Notes under the pieces: generated by a model
The model's database searches: none
Seen by the model: only the letters and a program-made list of their open reading frames with translations
Told to the model about the DNA's origin: nothing
Position numbers and translations under genes: made by a program
In this document: positions 1-8,603 of the stretch, one piece after another
Layout of the letters: every line of letters starts with the position of its first letter
Numbering within the stretch: the first letter of the stretch is position 1
DNA from: Myxococcales bacterium
GTDB lineage: Bacteria > Myxococcota_A > Polyangia > Polyangiales > Polyangiaceae
Assembly: GCA_016712525.1 (NCBI GenBank)
Contig: JADJQX010000008.1
Span: forward strand, 248,001 to 312,000
Direction: 5' to 3'
DNA length: 64,000 bases

Positions 1-1401
1 CTTGCGCAGGATCTGGAGCGTCGCGTAGCGCGGGTCTTGCTCGCGCTTCACGTACTCGCCCTTCTGGAGATCGAACACGGCGCCGTCCGCGCGGTAGAAC
101 GCCGTCGCGCCGCTCGCCTTCATCTTGATCACGGACTCGGGCAGCTTGATGCCGTCCTTGATCATGCGGTCGGTCGTCTCGACGAAGCCCAGGGCGTCCC
201 AGGTCTCGAACGGGCCGAGCTCCCAGTTGTAACCCCACTTCATCGCGTCGTCGATCGCGGTCACGTCGTCCGTGATCTCGCCGATGCGCCGCGCCGAGTA
301 CGCGAGGCTCTTCGAGAGCACCTTCCACGCGAACGCGCCGGCTTTGCCCTCGTCGGCGACGAGCTTCTTCACGCGCTTGCGAACATCCTCTTCCTTCGCG
401 ATCGCCTTCGTCGCGTTCTTGATCGCGTCGTCGCCGCCCTTGGGGCGGTAGTCGAGCGTCTTCGGGTCGAAGGTGGAGATGCTCTTGTCGGCGCCCTTCT
501 TGTAGAAGCCACCCTTCGTCTTGTTACCGAGGAGCTTCTTCTCGACCATCGTGCGAACGAAGGCCGGGACCTCGAAGATCTTGCGGTCCTCGTCGTTCTC
601 GAGCGCCTTGAAGCAGTTGTCGGCGACGTGGGCGAAGGTGTCCAGGCCGACGAGATCCGCCGTGCGGAAGCTCGCGCTCTTGGGGTGACCCATGGGCGTG
701 CCGGTGACGTTGTCGACGTCCTCCGGGGTGAGCCCGTCCTCGAGCATCTGGTGGATGGTCGACATCATCGCGTGCACGCCGATGCGGTTGCCGACGAAGT
801 TCGGGGTGTCTTTCCCGAAGACGACGCCCTTGCCGAGCACGTCCTCGCCGAACTTCTTCACGAACGAGACGACGCCGGGGTCCGTGTCGGGCCCCCACAC
901 GATCTCGAGGAGCTTCATGTAGCGGACGGGGTTGAAGAAGTGCATCACGAGGAAGCGCTTCTTGAACGCGTCGGAGCGGCCCTTCAGCATGTCGACGATG
1001 CGGAGGCCCGAGGTGTTCGAGGCCACGATCGCGTGCGGCGGGACGAGCTTCTCGAGCTTCTCGAGGAGGGCCTGCTTCACGTCGATGCGCTCGAGCACGG
1101 CCTCGATGACGAGGTCGCACGTGGACACCTTCGCGAGGTCGTCCTCCGTGTTGCCCACGCTGACGAGGCGGGCGTTCTGCTTGTGGAAGAACGCGGCAGG
1201 GCGGGCCTTCAGGGCTTTGTCGAGGCCGCCGGCGGCGAACGCGTTGCGCGCGGCCTTGGGCGCCTTGTCCGCGTCTTTGAGGTCGGGGGGAACGATGTCG
1301 AGGAGGAGGACCTCGATACCGGCGTTGGCGAAGTGGGCGGCGATGCCTTGCCCCATGACGCCCGCGCCGATCACACACGCGCGGCGAATCGGTTTGTTCA
1401 T
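1..1401 (-). CDS. 3-hydroxyacyl-CoA dehydrogenase, FadN-like (N-terminal part; runs off the left edge)
   Basis: The visible 467 codons carry a Rossmann NAD-binding site with GAGVMG at residues 12-17, the dehydrogenase signature around HFFNP (His 154) and the C-terminal helical 3HCDH domain around residues 195-300. A second 3HCDH-like segment follows, with WGYNWELGPFETWDALG near residue 420, typical of FadN-type proteins in which the dehydrogenase precedes a C-terminal enoyl-CoA hydratase domain. The known role is the NAD-dependent oxidation (and probably hydration) steps of fatty-acid beta-oxidation. The start is set by GAGGA seven bases upstream of an ATG. The reading frame is open to the window edge, so the C-terminal hydratase domain is not seen and remains an inference. 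No partner thiolase is visible. A classical FadB, which has hydratase first, is excluded by the domain order. Confidence 0.9.
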   Translation of the reverse strand, partial: MNKPIRRACVIGAGVMGQGIAAHFANAGIEVLLLDIVPPDLKDADKAPKAARNAFAAGGLDKALKARPAAFFHKQNARLVSVGNTEDDLAKVSTCDLVIEAVLERIDVKQALLEKLEKLVPPHAIVASNTSGLRIVDMLKGRSDAFKKRFLVMHFFNPVRYMKLLEIVWGPDTDPGVVSFVKKFGEDVLGKGVVFGKDTPNFVGNRIGVHAMMSTIHQMLEDGLTPEDVDNVTGTPMGHPKSASFRTADLVGLDTFAHVADNCFKALENDEDRKIFEVPAFVRTMVEKKLLGNKTKGGFYKKGADKSISTFDPKTLDYRPKGGDDAIKNATKAIAKEEDVRKRVKKLVADEGKAGAFAWKVLSKSLAYSARRIGEITDDVTAIDDAMKWGYNWELGPFETWDALGFVETTDRMIKDGIKLPESVIKMKASGATAFYRADGAVFDLQKGEYVKREQDPRYATLQILRK

Positions 1402-1618
1402 GAACGCGTCCTCGGGATGAGTGGGCCGACCCGCACGGCGCGGGCGGCGGCGATAGTGAACCGTCATTCAGTCGCGAGCGCAAGGCGGGCGACGACGAAA
1501 TCGCGCGGCGCGGCAAGGTGGCCCGAGCGCGCGAAATTTCCGCGCGAAGACGCTCACCTCAGGCATACGTTACGTGAACCCACGAGGCGCTATCGGGCGC
1601 TCCGAGACGGCGTCGCGC

Positions 1619-2428
1619 TCAGCCGCGCTCCCGGCGATCCTCCTCACCGAGGGCGGAAATGGCCCCGAGCGCGCGATCGGCGGCGCGCTTCGCGGTCGTG
1701 AGCTTCGCCGGCCCCACGCGGAGATCCGAGAAGTCGAGCGCGGGCCCGAAGCGCACCGAGATCCTGTGAGCGGACGCGTCCGTCCAGTTCCAGAGAAACT
1801 CGCGCGACAGCTCGTTCGACATGCCGAGCACGAAGACGGGCACCACGGTCGCGAAGTCGGCCGCGAGGATGACCTTGCCCACGCCGGGCTGCGCGGGCAG
1901 GAGGGCGTAAGGGTCCTCCCCTTTGTTGCGCGTGCCCTCGGGGTGGAGGCCGACGATCGTTCCGGGCTTGCGGAGCTCGTCGATCGTACGGCGCAGCATG
2001 TACTCGTTCCACGCGCGCTTCTTCGCGTCGCGGAGCACGGGAGGGAACATGCGCATCGCGCTCATGGCGAGGTTCACGACGGGCCCCGCCGGGTGGTCGT
2101 AGAAGAAGGTGCCGCGTGTCGGGAAAAAGAGCCGACGCGGAAGGCGCGTGCGGAAGAAGAGCACGTAGAGGATCGTGAAGAAGTCGAAGAAGCTCCTGTG
2201 GTTGGCGAGCAGCAGGATCCGCGCGGACGGGCCGAGGGACGCCACGTGCTCGAGCCCCGTCACGTCGATCCGCCGGCTCCCGCACGACCCGATGAGCGTC
2301 CCCATCACGGTCGCGAGGTAGCGCCCGGACACCTCCGTGAACGGCTCCCGCACGCAGAGGTCGGCCAGCTCGAACGCGACGCGCTCGCGGGTCGACAGCT
2401 CCGAGAGCTCTTTCGTCGTCGGTCGCAC
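1619..2428 (-). CDS. PlsC-like 1-acyl-glycerol-3-phosphate acyltransferase family protein
   Basis: This 269-residue protein has the two hallmark PlsC/LPLAT motifs: NHRSFFD (HX4D, residues 76-82) holding the catalytic His-Asp pair, and PEGTRN (163-168) for phosphate binding. Hydrophobic stretches around residues 70-95 suggest association with the inner membrane face. The family transfers acyl chains to lysophospholipid or related acceptors; the exact acceptor cannot be told from sequence. The start is GTG; no in-frame ATG lies upstream. It reads away from the following lipoprotein gene, sharing an approximately 190-bp divergent interval. The upstream dehydrogenase is in the same orientation but further along the strand. 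Confidence 0.88.
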   Translation of the reverse strand: MRPTTKELSELSTRERVAFELADLCVREPFTEVSGRYLATVMGTLIGSCGSRRIDVTGLEHVASLGPSARILLLANHRSFFDFFTILYVLFFRTRLPRRLFFPTRGTFFYDHPAGPVVNLAMSAMRMFPPVLRDAKKRAWNEYMLRRTIDELRKPGTIVGLHPEGTRNKGEDPYALLPAQPGVGKVILAADFATVVPVFVLGMSNELSREFLWNWTDASAHRISVRFGPALDFSDLRVGPAKLTTAKRAADRALGAISALGEEDRRERG

Positions 2429-2616
2429 CGCGCGACCATAACGCGTTCGGAGCGGGCGCCGCGAGGGTCACCGCGGCACAGGCAACCGTGCGCTGTGCCA
2501 GGCTGCGCCTCCACGAGGCTGCGCATGGAATGCGCCCATGAATTTATTGAACTTTTTGACGTTTCGTATCTGGCACGCGGGGTGCTTATGGGACGGCCAA
2601 GGAGACCTAAGAAGCC

Positions 2617-5127
2617 ATGAACGTCAAGACTGCCTTCGTCCTCTTCGCTGCCTCGGGCCTCGCCGCGCTCTCGGGTTGCGGTGGCTCCACCACGACCGAG
2701 CCCACGCCCATCGGCCAAGACGAGGCGATGCTTCGACGGATGAAGAGCTGTGGCGAGCTTTTGACCGAGCTCAAGGCCGACGCCTCCTTCAAGTTGAACC
2801 GCAACATCGATCGCCAGATCGACATGATCCAGCGCTACGGCGCGCAGGGCGGCTACTACGGCGGCGGCCTGCCGATGTCCGACGGGCGAGGCGCCCCCGA
2901 GGCCAGCAACGCCCCGAGCGCTCCGAGCGCCCCGGGCTCGGGCGGCTCGGGTGGCGCGACGCCTTCGCCGGCTCCCGCTCCCAAGGCGCAAGATCACTCC
3001 GAGACGACCACGCAGGTCGCCGGCGTCGACGAGGCCGACTTCGTCAAGGTCGATAACGAGCGCATCTACGTGCTGCACGGCACCGAGCTCAAGGTGCTGC
3101 GCGCGTGGCCCAAAGAGTCGCTCGCCGAGATCGGCAAGGCCACGGTGGAGGGCACACCGTCGGAGATGTTCCTCGACGGCCAGAAGCTCGTCGTCTACTC
3201 GCAGGTGAACGGCGCGAAGCTCTTCACCGCCACGGGCACCCCCATCCGCGAGGGTTACTCGGACGGCGGCTACTACGGCGGTGGCGTCGCGACCGACGTC
3301 GCCGTACCCGAGTCCGCGCCGCGCCCCGGCGGAGGAGGCACGGGTCCCGCGCCCGAGCCGTACGTGCCGCTCACCAAGATCACGGTCTTCGAGCTCGCGA
3401 ACGGTGTCCCTCAGGTGGCCCGCGAGCTCTACTTCGAGGGAAACTACAAGGACTCGCGCCGCGTCGGCTCCGAGGTCCGCACCGTGCTCGTCGGCGGCGC
3501 CCACGGCCCGAAGCTCGCGTACGGCATCGAGCTCGCCCCCGGTGAGCAGTACCCGCAGGACGCGGCCGGCATGATCGCGAAGCTCGAGGCGCTCCGCACG
3601 AAGAACCAGGCTGCGATCTCCGCGAGCCAGGTCCAAGACTGGATGCCCGTCTCGTTCGAGAAGCGCGGCACCCAGGTCACGGCCCAGTCGCCGAGCTGCA
3701 GCGACTACTACCTGCCCACCACGGGCTCCACGGCCTACGGCCTCACGCAGGTCGAGTCGATCGATCTCGCGGCTCCCAACGCCTCGGTGAAGAGCGCCGC
3801 CATCACCGGGCAGACCAACGTGGTGTACGGCAACGCGCAGAGCCTCGTGCTCGCCCAAGAGGCCTATGTCGAGATCCCCTGGGCCGACATCTGGGGCGTG
3901 TGGCGGTCCGCGCAAGGTCAAGGGAGCACGGGTTCGAGCGGCGGCTCGGTGCCGCCCTCGACGGGCACCGGCACCGGCACCGCGGAGCCCTCCCCCGCCC
4001 CGACCCCCGCGCCGAAGCCCGGCGGAGTCGGCACCCGAACGAGCCCCGCGGTGACGCCGCAAGCGCTCCCGGCGCGCTTTCTCCAGAGCCGCACGCACGT
4101 GCACAAGCTCGCGTTCAACTCGGCCTCCGAGCCCGGCTTCCCGATCTACGTCGGCTCCGGCACGGTGGGCGGCTCGATCGACGACCAGTACTCGATCGAC
4201 GAATACCAGGGGAATCTCCGCATCGCGACGACCGAGCGCTTCGTCTACACGAACCCCGCGCGGAACGAGGCCGACCGCCTCGCGCAGCCGGACACCGAGA
4301 ACCACGTCCGCGTGCTCGGAGCCCCGACGCTCGCGATGCGGCTCCCCCTCCGCGGCGACACGGGCCCCCTCGCGCCGGGCGAGCGCATCTACTCGACGCG
4401 CTTCATGAACGGCAAGGGCTACATGGTCACCTTCCGCCAGGTCGACCCGCTCTTCGCGCTCGATCTCTCGAACCCGAACGCCCCGCGGGTCACCGGTGAG
4501 CTAAAAATCCCGGGGTTCAGCGAGTTCATGGTCCCCATGGACGACAATCACCTCCTCACGATCGGCCGCGACGCCACGAACGACGGCCGCGTGCAGGGCA
4601 TCGCGCTCCAGATCTTCGACGTGACGAACCCGGCCCAGCCGCGCCTCGCTCACAAACACGCCTACGCCAACACCGAGTACGGGCACTCCGAGGCCCTCTA
4701 CGATCCGAAGGCGTTCACCTACTTCAAGGACCGTGGCCTCCTCGCGTTCCCCTACTACGCGTACGGCCGCACCGGCATGCGTAGCTCGCTCGAGGTCTTC
4801 CGCGTGAACGCGCAGACGGGCTTCGCCAAGGCCGGCTCGCTCGATCACAGCCCGTTCTTCGCGAACCAGCCCGGCGGCTACGCCTGCGGGTACTACCAGC
4901 CCAGCGTGCGCCGCGGCGTGTTCATGGAGGACGTCATCTACTCGATCAGCTACGGCGGCGTGATCGCGCAGAAGGTCGACCAGCTCGCCTCGCCCGGCAA
5001 GGTGCTCCCGCTCAGCGCCCCCCTAACGCCCGAGGGTTACCCGACCTGCGGCGGCGGAGGCACCGACGGTGGCGGTCCCGTGCCGATGCCCTCCACCGAG
5101 CCCGTCGAGCCGCCCTCGCGCGGCTGA
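2617..5127 (+). CDS. Secreted beta-propeller domain lipoprotein (PF09826-like)
   Basis: This is an 836-residue predicted lipoprotein: a short hydrophobic signal ends in LSGC (lipobox, Cys about 21). A Gly/Ser/Pro-rich linker follows, then TTTQVAGVDEADFVK near residue 135, the entry motif of the C-terminal beta-propeller family (PF09826). Later blocks such as DDNHLLTIGRD also fit that family. A second low-complexity Pro/Thr/Gly insert lies near residues 435-475, and the tail is Gly/Pro rich. Function of the family is unknown; an envelope or surface binding role is an inference. The start follows AAGGAG, and an unusually AT-rich patch at about 2541-2570 is the likely promoter area. A strong intrinsic terminator follows the stop codon. 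Confidence 0.85.
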   Translation: MNVKTAFVLFAASGLAALSGCGGSTTTEPTPIGQDEAMLRRMKSCGELLTELKADASFKLNRNIDRQIDMIQRYGAQGGYYGGGLPMSDGRGAPEASNAPSAPSAPGSGGSGGATPSPAPAPKAQDHSETTTQVAGVDEADFVKVDNERIYVLHGTELKVLRAWPKESLAEIGKATVEGTPSEMFLDGQKLVVYSQVNGAKLFTATGTPIREGYSDGGYYGGGVATDVAVPESAPRPGGGGTGPAPEPYVPLTKITVFELANGVPQVARELYFEGNYKDSRRVGSEVRTVLVGGAHGPKLAYGIELAPGEQYPQDAAGMIAKLEALRTKNQAAISASQVQDWMPVSFEKRGTQVTAQSPSCSDYYLPTTGSTAYGLTQVESIDLAAPNASVKSAAITGQTNVVYGNAQSLVLAQEAYVEIPWADIWGVWRSAQGQGSTGSSGGSVPPSTGTGTGTAEPSPAPTPAPKPGGVGTRTSPAVTPQALPARFLQSRTHVHKLAFNSASEPGFPIYVGSGTVGGSIDDQYSIDEYQGNLRIATTERFVYTNPARNEADRLAQPDTENHVRVLGAPTLAMRLPLRGDTGPLAPGERIYSTRFMNGKGYMVTFRQVDPLFALDLSNPNAPRVTGELKIPGFSEFMVPMDDNHLLTIGRDATNDGRVQGIALQIFDVTNPAQPRLAHKHAYANTEYGHSEALYDPKAFTYFKDRGLLAFPYYAYGRTGMRSSLEVFRVNAQTGFAKAGSLDHSPFFANQPGGYACGYYQPSVRRGVFMEDVIYSISYGGVIAQKVDQLASPGKVLPLSAPLTPEGYPTCGGGGTDGGGPVPMPSTEPVEPPSRG

Positions 5128-5144
5128 GACGACCGAAGGTGCGA

Positions 5145-5187
5145 CGAAGCCCGCGGCCTCTCTCGAGGGGCGCGGGCTTCGCGTTTT
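5145..5187 (+). terminator. Intrinsic terminator of the beta-propeller lipoprotein gene
   Basis: An 11-bp perfect stem (CGAAGCCCGCG / CGCGGGCTTCG) with a 15-nt loop is followed by CGTTTT. It lies 18 bases after the stop codon and separates two convergent genes. Confidence 0.8.
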
Positions 5188-5251
5188 CGGGGCCGACGAG
5201 TGGCGCGCTCGGTGACCTCGTACGGTGGAGGTGAAGGAGCGGGCTCCCTCG

Positions 5252-6847
5252 TCAGATCAGCACGCCGGGGTTCAGGATCCCACGAGGGTCGAGCTTTGCC
5301 TTCATCGCGCGGAGCACGTCACCGAAGAGCGCGGGGCGCTCCGCCTCGTACCCCGCCTTGTGCCAGCGGCCGACGGCGTGATGGTGGGTGATCGTCCCAC
5401 CTTCTCGGCGAATCGCGGCGGAGGCGGCCTCCTTGATGACCGCCCATTGCTCGAGCTCCTGCCCCGGCTTCGCCTTGCCGAGGAACGTGTAATAGGGCGC
5501 GGGGCCGTCGGGATAGACGTGGGTGAAGCGGCACGACACGATGCCGCCGCCGCACTGCTCGTCGAGCGCGCGCTGCACGTCCGCGCGGATGGCCGCGTCG
5601 AGCTTCGGGAACGTCTCCCAGGTGCAGGCGGTCTCGAAGGTGTCGACGACGACGCCGAGCGAGACGAGCGCGCTCTGGAGGTACGGCGCCGCGAGGAACG
5701 CCGCCTTCCAGGTGGACTGGCCGCTCGGGCCCGCGTCGCCGTCGGACGCCGTGTAACGCCCCTCTTCCTCGCAGACGCCCCCGAGATCGGTCGCGATCGA
5801 CAGCGCGCGCTCGAGCCAGGCTTCGAGAGGGTGATCGGCGCTCTCGAACGCGAGGAGCAGCACCGCCTCGCCCTTCTTCGAGACCTGGTGCATGAGCGCC
5901 TCGACCGGGTCGAGCAGGCGGCAGTTCGACGGGTGGAGCCCCGACTGCGAGAGAGCGCGAATCGCGCGGACGCCGTCGTCCATGCTCGCGAACGTGACCG
6001 TGGCCTGCCCACGCCAGCGCGGGACCTCCTGCAGGCGGAGCACGGCGTCTACGACGACACCGAACGCACCTTCGGAGCCGAGCACGAGCCGCTTCGCCGA
6101 TGGACCCGCCCCCGAAGCGGGCACCTTGTGCGTCTCGAAGAGGCCCCGCGGCGTCAGCATACGGACCGACTGCACGAAGTCGTCGATGTGGGTGTGGAGC
6201 GTCGCGAAGTGGCCGCCCGCGCGGGTCGCGATCCATCCACCCAACGTGGAGAGCTCGAAGCTCTGGGGATAGTGCCGGAGCGTGAGCCCGTGCGTCGCGA
6301 GCGCAGCCTCGATGGCGGGACCACTGGCGCCCCCTTGGATGCGCGCCGTCCGGTCCGTCTTGGAGACCGAGACGACGTTCGCCATCTTCGCGAGCGAGAG
6401 CGTGACGACGCCGCGGAAGCCCTTCTCGAGCACGGTCTCGACGCCACCGACGACGCTCGTGCCACCTCCGAACGGGACGATGGCCACGTCCTCGCGCTCG
6501 CAGTAGGTGAAAATCGAGGCGATCTGCTCTTCGGTCTCGGGGAAGAAGACCCAGTCGGGCGGGCTCGGGAACTCGCCACGGAAGGCCCGCACGATGTCGC
6601 GGTACCCTTTGCCGTAGGCGTGGCCGATGCGGGCACCGGGATCGTCGCTGCCGAAGGCCCGGAGCTCATACGGGGGCACGATGCGCGACGCCGGCAACGT
6701 GATGGCGTCGCGCGCCACGGGCTTCGTCGGAGAGAGGGCCCCGAGCCCCGCCGCCTCGAGCCTCGCCGCGAGCTTGGCCCTCGCAGCCTCGTCGGGAAAC
6801 GCGTCCTCGTAACCCCAGGCCCAGTGGCTTCGCTCGCGAACGCTCAT
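5252..6847 (-). CDS. FAD-linked oxidase, alkyldihydroxyacetonephosphate synthase (AGPS)-like
   Basis: A 531-residue protein of the VAO/PCMH flavoprotein fold. The FAD pyrophosphate-binding loop PFGGGTSVVGG sits at residues 125-135, after a characteristic AGPS N-terminus (HWAWGYEDAFP at 8-18). Near the C-terminus THHHAVGRWH corresponds to the conserved His cluster of AGPS. AGPS exchanges the acyl group of acyl-DHAP for a fatty alcohol, the entry to ether lipids; myxobacteria are known to make ether lipids, so this is a plausible role, though related D-lactate/glycolate oxidases share the fold. The ATG chosen has GAGG only 3 bases upstream; a TTG three codons earlier is the alternative. It lies downstream of, and in line with, the TPM and lemA genes. 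Confidence 0.82.
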   Translation of the reverse strand: MSVRERSHWAWGYEDAFPDEAARAKLAARLEAAGLGALSPTKPVARDAITLPASRIVPPYELRAFGSDDPGARIGHAYGKGYRDIVRAFRGEFPSPPDWVFFPETEEQIASIFTYCEREDVAIVPFGGGTSVVGGVETVLEKGFRGVVTLSLAKMANVVSVSKTDRTARIQGGASGPAIEAALATHGLTLRHYPQSFELSTLGGWIATRAGGHFATLHTHIDDFVQSVRMLTPRGLFETHKVPASGAGPSAKRLVLGSEGAFGVVVDAVLRLQEVPRWRGQATVTFASMDDGVRAIRALSQSGLHPSNCRLLDPVEALMHQVSKKGEAVLLLAFESADHPLEAWLERALSIATDLGGVCEEEGRYTASDGDAGPSGQSTWKAAFLAAPYLQSALVSLGVVVDTFETACTWETFPKLDAAIRADVQRALDEQCGGGIVSCRFTHVYPDGPAPYYTFLGKAKPGQELEQWAVIKEAASAAIRREGGTITHHHAVGRWHKAGYEAERPALFGDVLRAMKAKLDPRGILNPGVLI

Positions 6848-6969
6848 CGTCCTCAAGCTTAGGCCGAATGGAGGATCGCCCTCAACGAGTCAAACGAGCC
6901 GCCGGGCACGCGCACCCGCAGATCGCCATATTTCACATGACTTTCGATACGTTACAGGCAACCACAAGC

Positions 6970-7782
6970 TCAGTAGTCGCCGCTCGAGCCCCCGCCTCCG
7001 AAGTCGCCCCCGCCTCCGCCGAAGTCGCTGCCGCCCGAGCTCCCACTCGACCAATCGCTGCCGCCCGAGCTCCCGCTCGACCAATCGGAGCCCCCGCCGT
7101 ACGTCCCGCCGTAGCCGCCACCGCCCCGTGAGTTGGCCTGGAGCGCGGAGAGATAGATGAAGAGGCCGATGAACGCGACGATCGCGACCAGGATCACCAC
7201 CACGACGAGGACGAAGAGGATGCCCGAGCCGCCCCCGCTCGACGTGGGCTTCGCGGGCGGCGCGACCCCGGAGAACCGCGCGCCGATCGCGTCGACCCCG
7301 GCCTCGATGCCGGCGCCGTAGCGCCCGCTCTTGAGCTCGGGGGCGACGTTGTCCCGGATGATGCGGCTCGCGTCGACGTCCGTGAGGTCGCCGCCCACAC
7401 CCTTGCCGGTCTCGATTCGGATCTTTCGTTCGGCCGTGGCCACGAGGAAGAGCACGCCGTCGTCGCGCTCGGCCGAGCCGAGGCCCCACGCCTTCGCCGT
7501 CTTGTAGGCGAAGTCTTCGACGGTCTCGCCGCCGAGCGTGGGCACGACGAGCACCGCGACCTCGTGACCGTGCGCGGCCTTGAGCGCGAGCACCTTGTCG
7601 GAGATGCGCTCCTTCTCGACGACCGAGAGGACCTTGGCCTTGTCGGTGACCGGGCCCTCGAGGGTGGGCGGCGTGAAGGCGAAGGCCACGCGCGGAGCGA
7701 ACGTCGCGACGAAGAGCGAAACGATGACCGCGAACCACGCGAATCGCGCGAGGACCGCGCGGACGTTCGTCGAACTCGACAT
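6970..7782 (-). CDS. TPM-domain membrane protein (YgcG/TPM_phosphatase family)
   Basis: This 270-residue protein has a signal-anchor or signal peptide (about 12-36), then a TPM domain (about 40-172) starting with VTDKAKVLS and containing the typical DDGVLFLVATAERKIRIETG. One membrane helix (about 188-212) and a Gly/Ser-rich tail made of repeated GGSDWSSGSS-type units follow. TPM domains act outside the cytoplasmic membrane and commonly neighbour lemA, as here; in chloroplasts a relative serves photosystem repair, but the bacterial role is not settled. The ATG was chosen because AGGGAGG lies eight bases upstream; an earlier in-frame start would add 23 residues without a signal. Confidence 0.88.
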   Translation of the reverse strand: MSSSTNVRAVLARFAWFAVIVSLFVATFAPRVAFAFTPPTLEGPVTDKAKVLSVVEKERISDKVLALKAAHGHEVAVLVVPTLGGETVEDFAYKTAKAWGLGSAERDDGVLFLVATAERKIRIETGKGVGGDLTDVDASRIIRDNVAPELKSGRYGAGIEAGVDAIGARFSGVAPPAKPTSSGGGSGILFVLVVVVILVAIVAFIGLFIYLSALQANSRGGGGYGGTYGGGSDWSSGSSGGSDWSSGSSGGSDFGGGGGDFGGGGSSGDY

Positions 7783-7822
7783 GAGAGACCTCCCTGACGA
7801 CATGGCGCGGAGCTCGACCAAG

Positions 7823-7853
7823 AAAAAGGGGCGCCGCCAAAGAGGCGACACCC
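7823..7853 (-). terminator. Intrinsic terminator between lemA and the TPM gene
   Basis: On the minus strand a 10-bp stem (two G-U pairs) with loop TCTTT is followed by CCTTTTTCTT. It lies 31 bases after the lemA stop, so lemA transcription should mostly end before the TPM gene. Confidence 0.72.
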
Positions 7854-7883
7854 CGAGAGTGTCACGAGCCCGGGACCCGGGTG

Positions 7884-8519
7884 TCAGAAATTGACCTTGG
7901 GTGCGGCCTGGGCCTCGCTCGAGGCGCTGAAGTAGACGCGCTCCTTGAACGGCTTGCCGGTGGCCTTGTTGACCACTTGCCCTTTGATCTTCTTGAGCTC
8001 CGTGTTGTAGACGCGGACCGCATTGTTGTATTCCTCACGCGATCGGAGGATGCGGTTCTCGGTGCCTTCGAGCTGCACCTGGAGGTCGCGGAAGGCCTGG
8101 TTTCCCTTGAGCTCGGGGTACGCCTCGTTGGCGACGAGGAGCCGCGAGAGCGAGCCCTTCAGCTGGTCTTGTGCCTTCTGGAAGGCGGCCATCTTCTCGG
8201 GGTCGGTGAAGTCGTCGCCCGAGAGCTTGATGCTCGTGGCCGAGGCGCGCGCCTCGGTGACCTTGGCGAGGGTGTCCGCCTCGTGTTTGGCGGAGGCCTT
8301 CACCGTGTTCACGAGGTTCGGCACGAGGTCGTACCGGCGCTGGAGCTGCGCCTCGTAGTCGGCCCATTTCTGCTCGCAGATTTGGTCCTTCTCGACGAGC
8401 TGGTCGTAGTTCTGGCAGCCGGGCACGAAGAAGAGCCCGACGAGGCCGAGGACGAAGGCGAGCTTCACGAGCGCATGACGCGCGAGCCAGGGGAGCGCGA
8501 AGGCGGAGCGTTTTTTCAT
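7884..8519 (-). CDS. lemA: LemA family protein
   Basis: A 211-residue LemA protein: hydrophobic N-terminal segment (about 16-34), a cysteine at 35 that could be a lipid-anchor site, and the family core QLQRRYDLVPNLVNTVK at about 58-74. A long helical domain follows, with the conserved LKGNQAFRDLQVQLEGTENR region. LemA proteins are envelope proteins of unclear biochemical role and often sit with TPM-domain proteins, matching the downstream gene. The ATG start sits at the beginning of the signal (MKKR). It is divergent from the TonB-like gene with an 84-bp shared promoter interval. Confidence 0.92.
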   Translation of the reverse strand: MKKRSAFALPWLARHALVKLAFVLGLVGLFFVPGCQNYDQLVEKDQICEQKWADYEAQLQRRYDLVPNLVNTVKASAKHEADTLAKVTEARASATSIKLSGDDFTDPEKMAAFQKAQDQLKGSLSRLLVANEAYPELKGNQAFRDLQVQLEGTENRILRSREEYNNAVRVYNTELKKIKGQVVNKATGKPFKERVYFSASSEAQAAPKVNF

Positions 8520-8603
8520 CACCGCGCAAGCTAAGGACTCGGGCCCCACGAAGCAAGCACGGCAGTTTTTGCGTCGGCGCGGGAAAGTGCTACGAGGGCA
8601 CCC

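Noticed and set aside
2541..2590. Sigma-70 promoter before the beta-propeller lipoprotein
   Set aside because: TTGAAC and TTGACG are present in an AT-rich patch but no -10 lies at a usual spacing, so only the patch is noted.
2305..4305. Long minus-strand open frame over the beta-propeller gene
   Set aside because: Runs through both the acyltransferase and the lipoprotein genes and has no domain; a GC-bias artefact.
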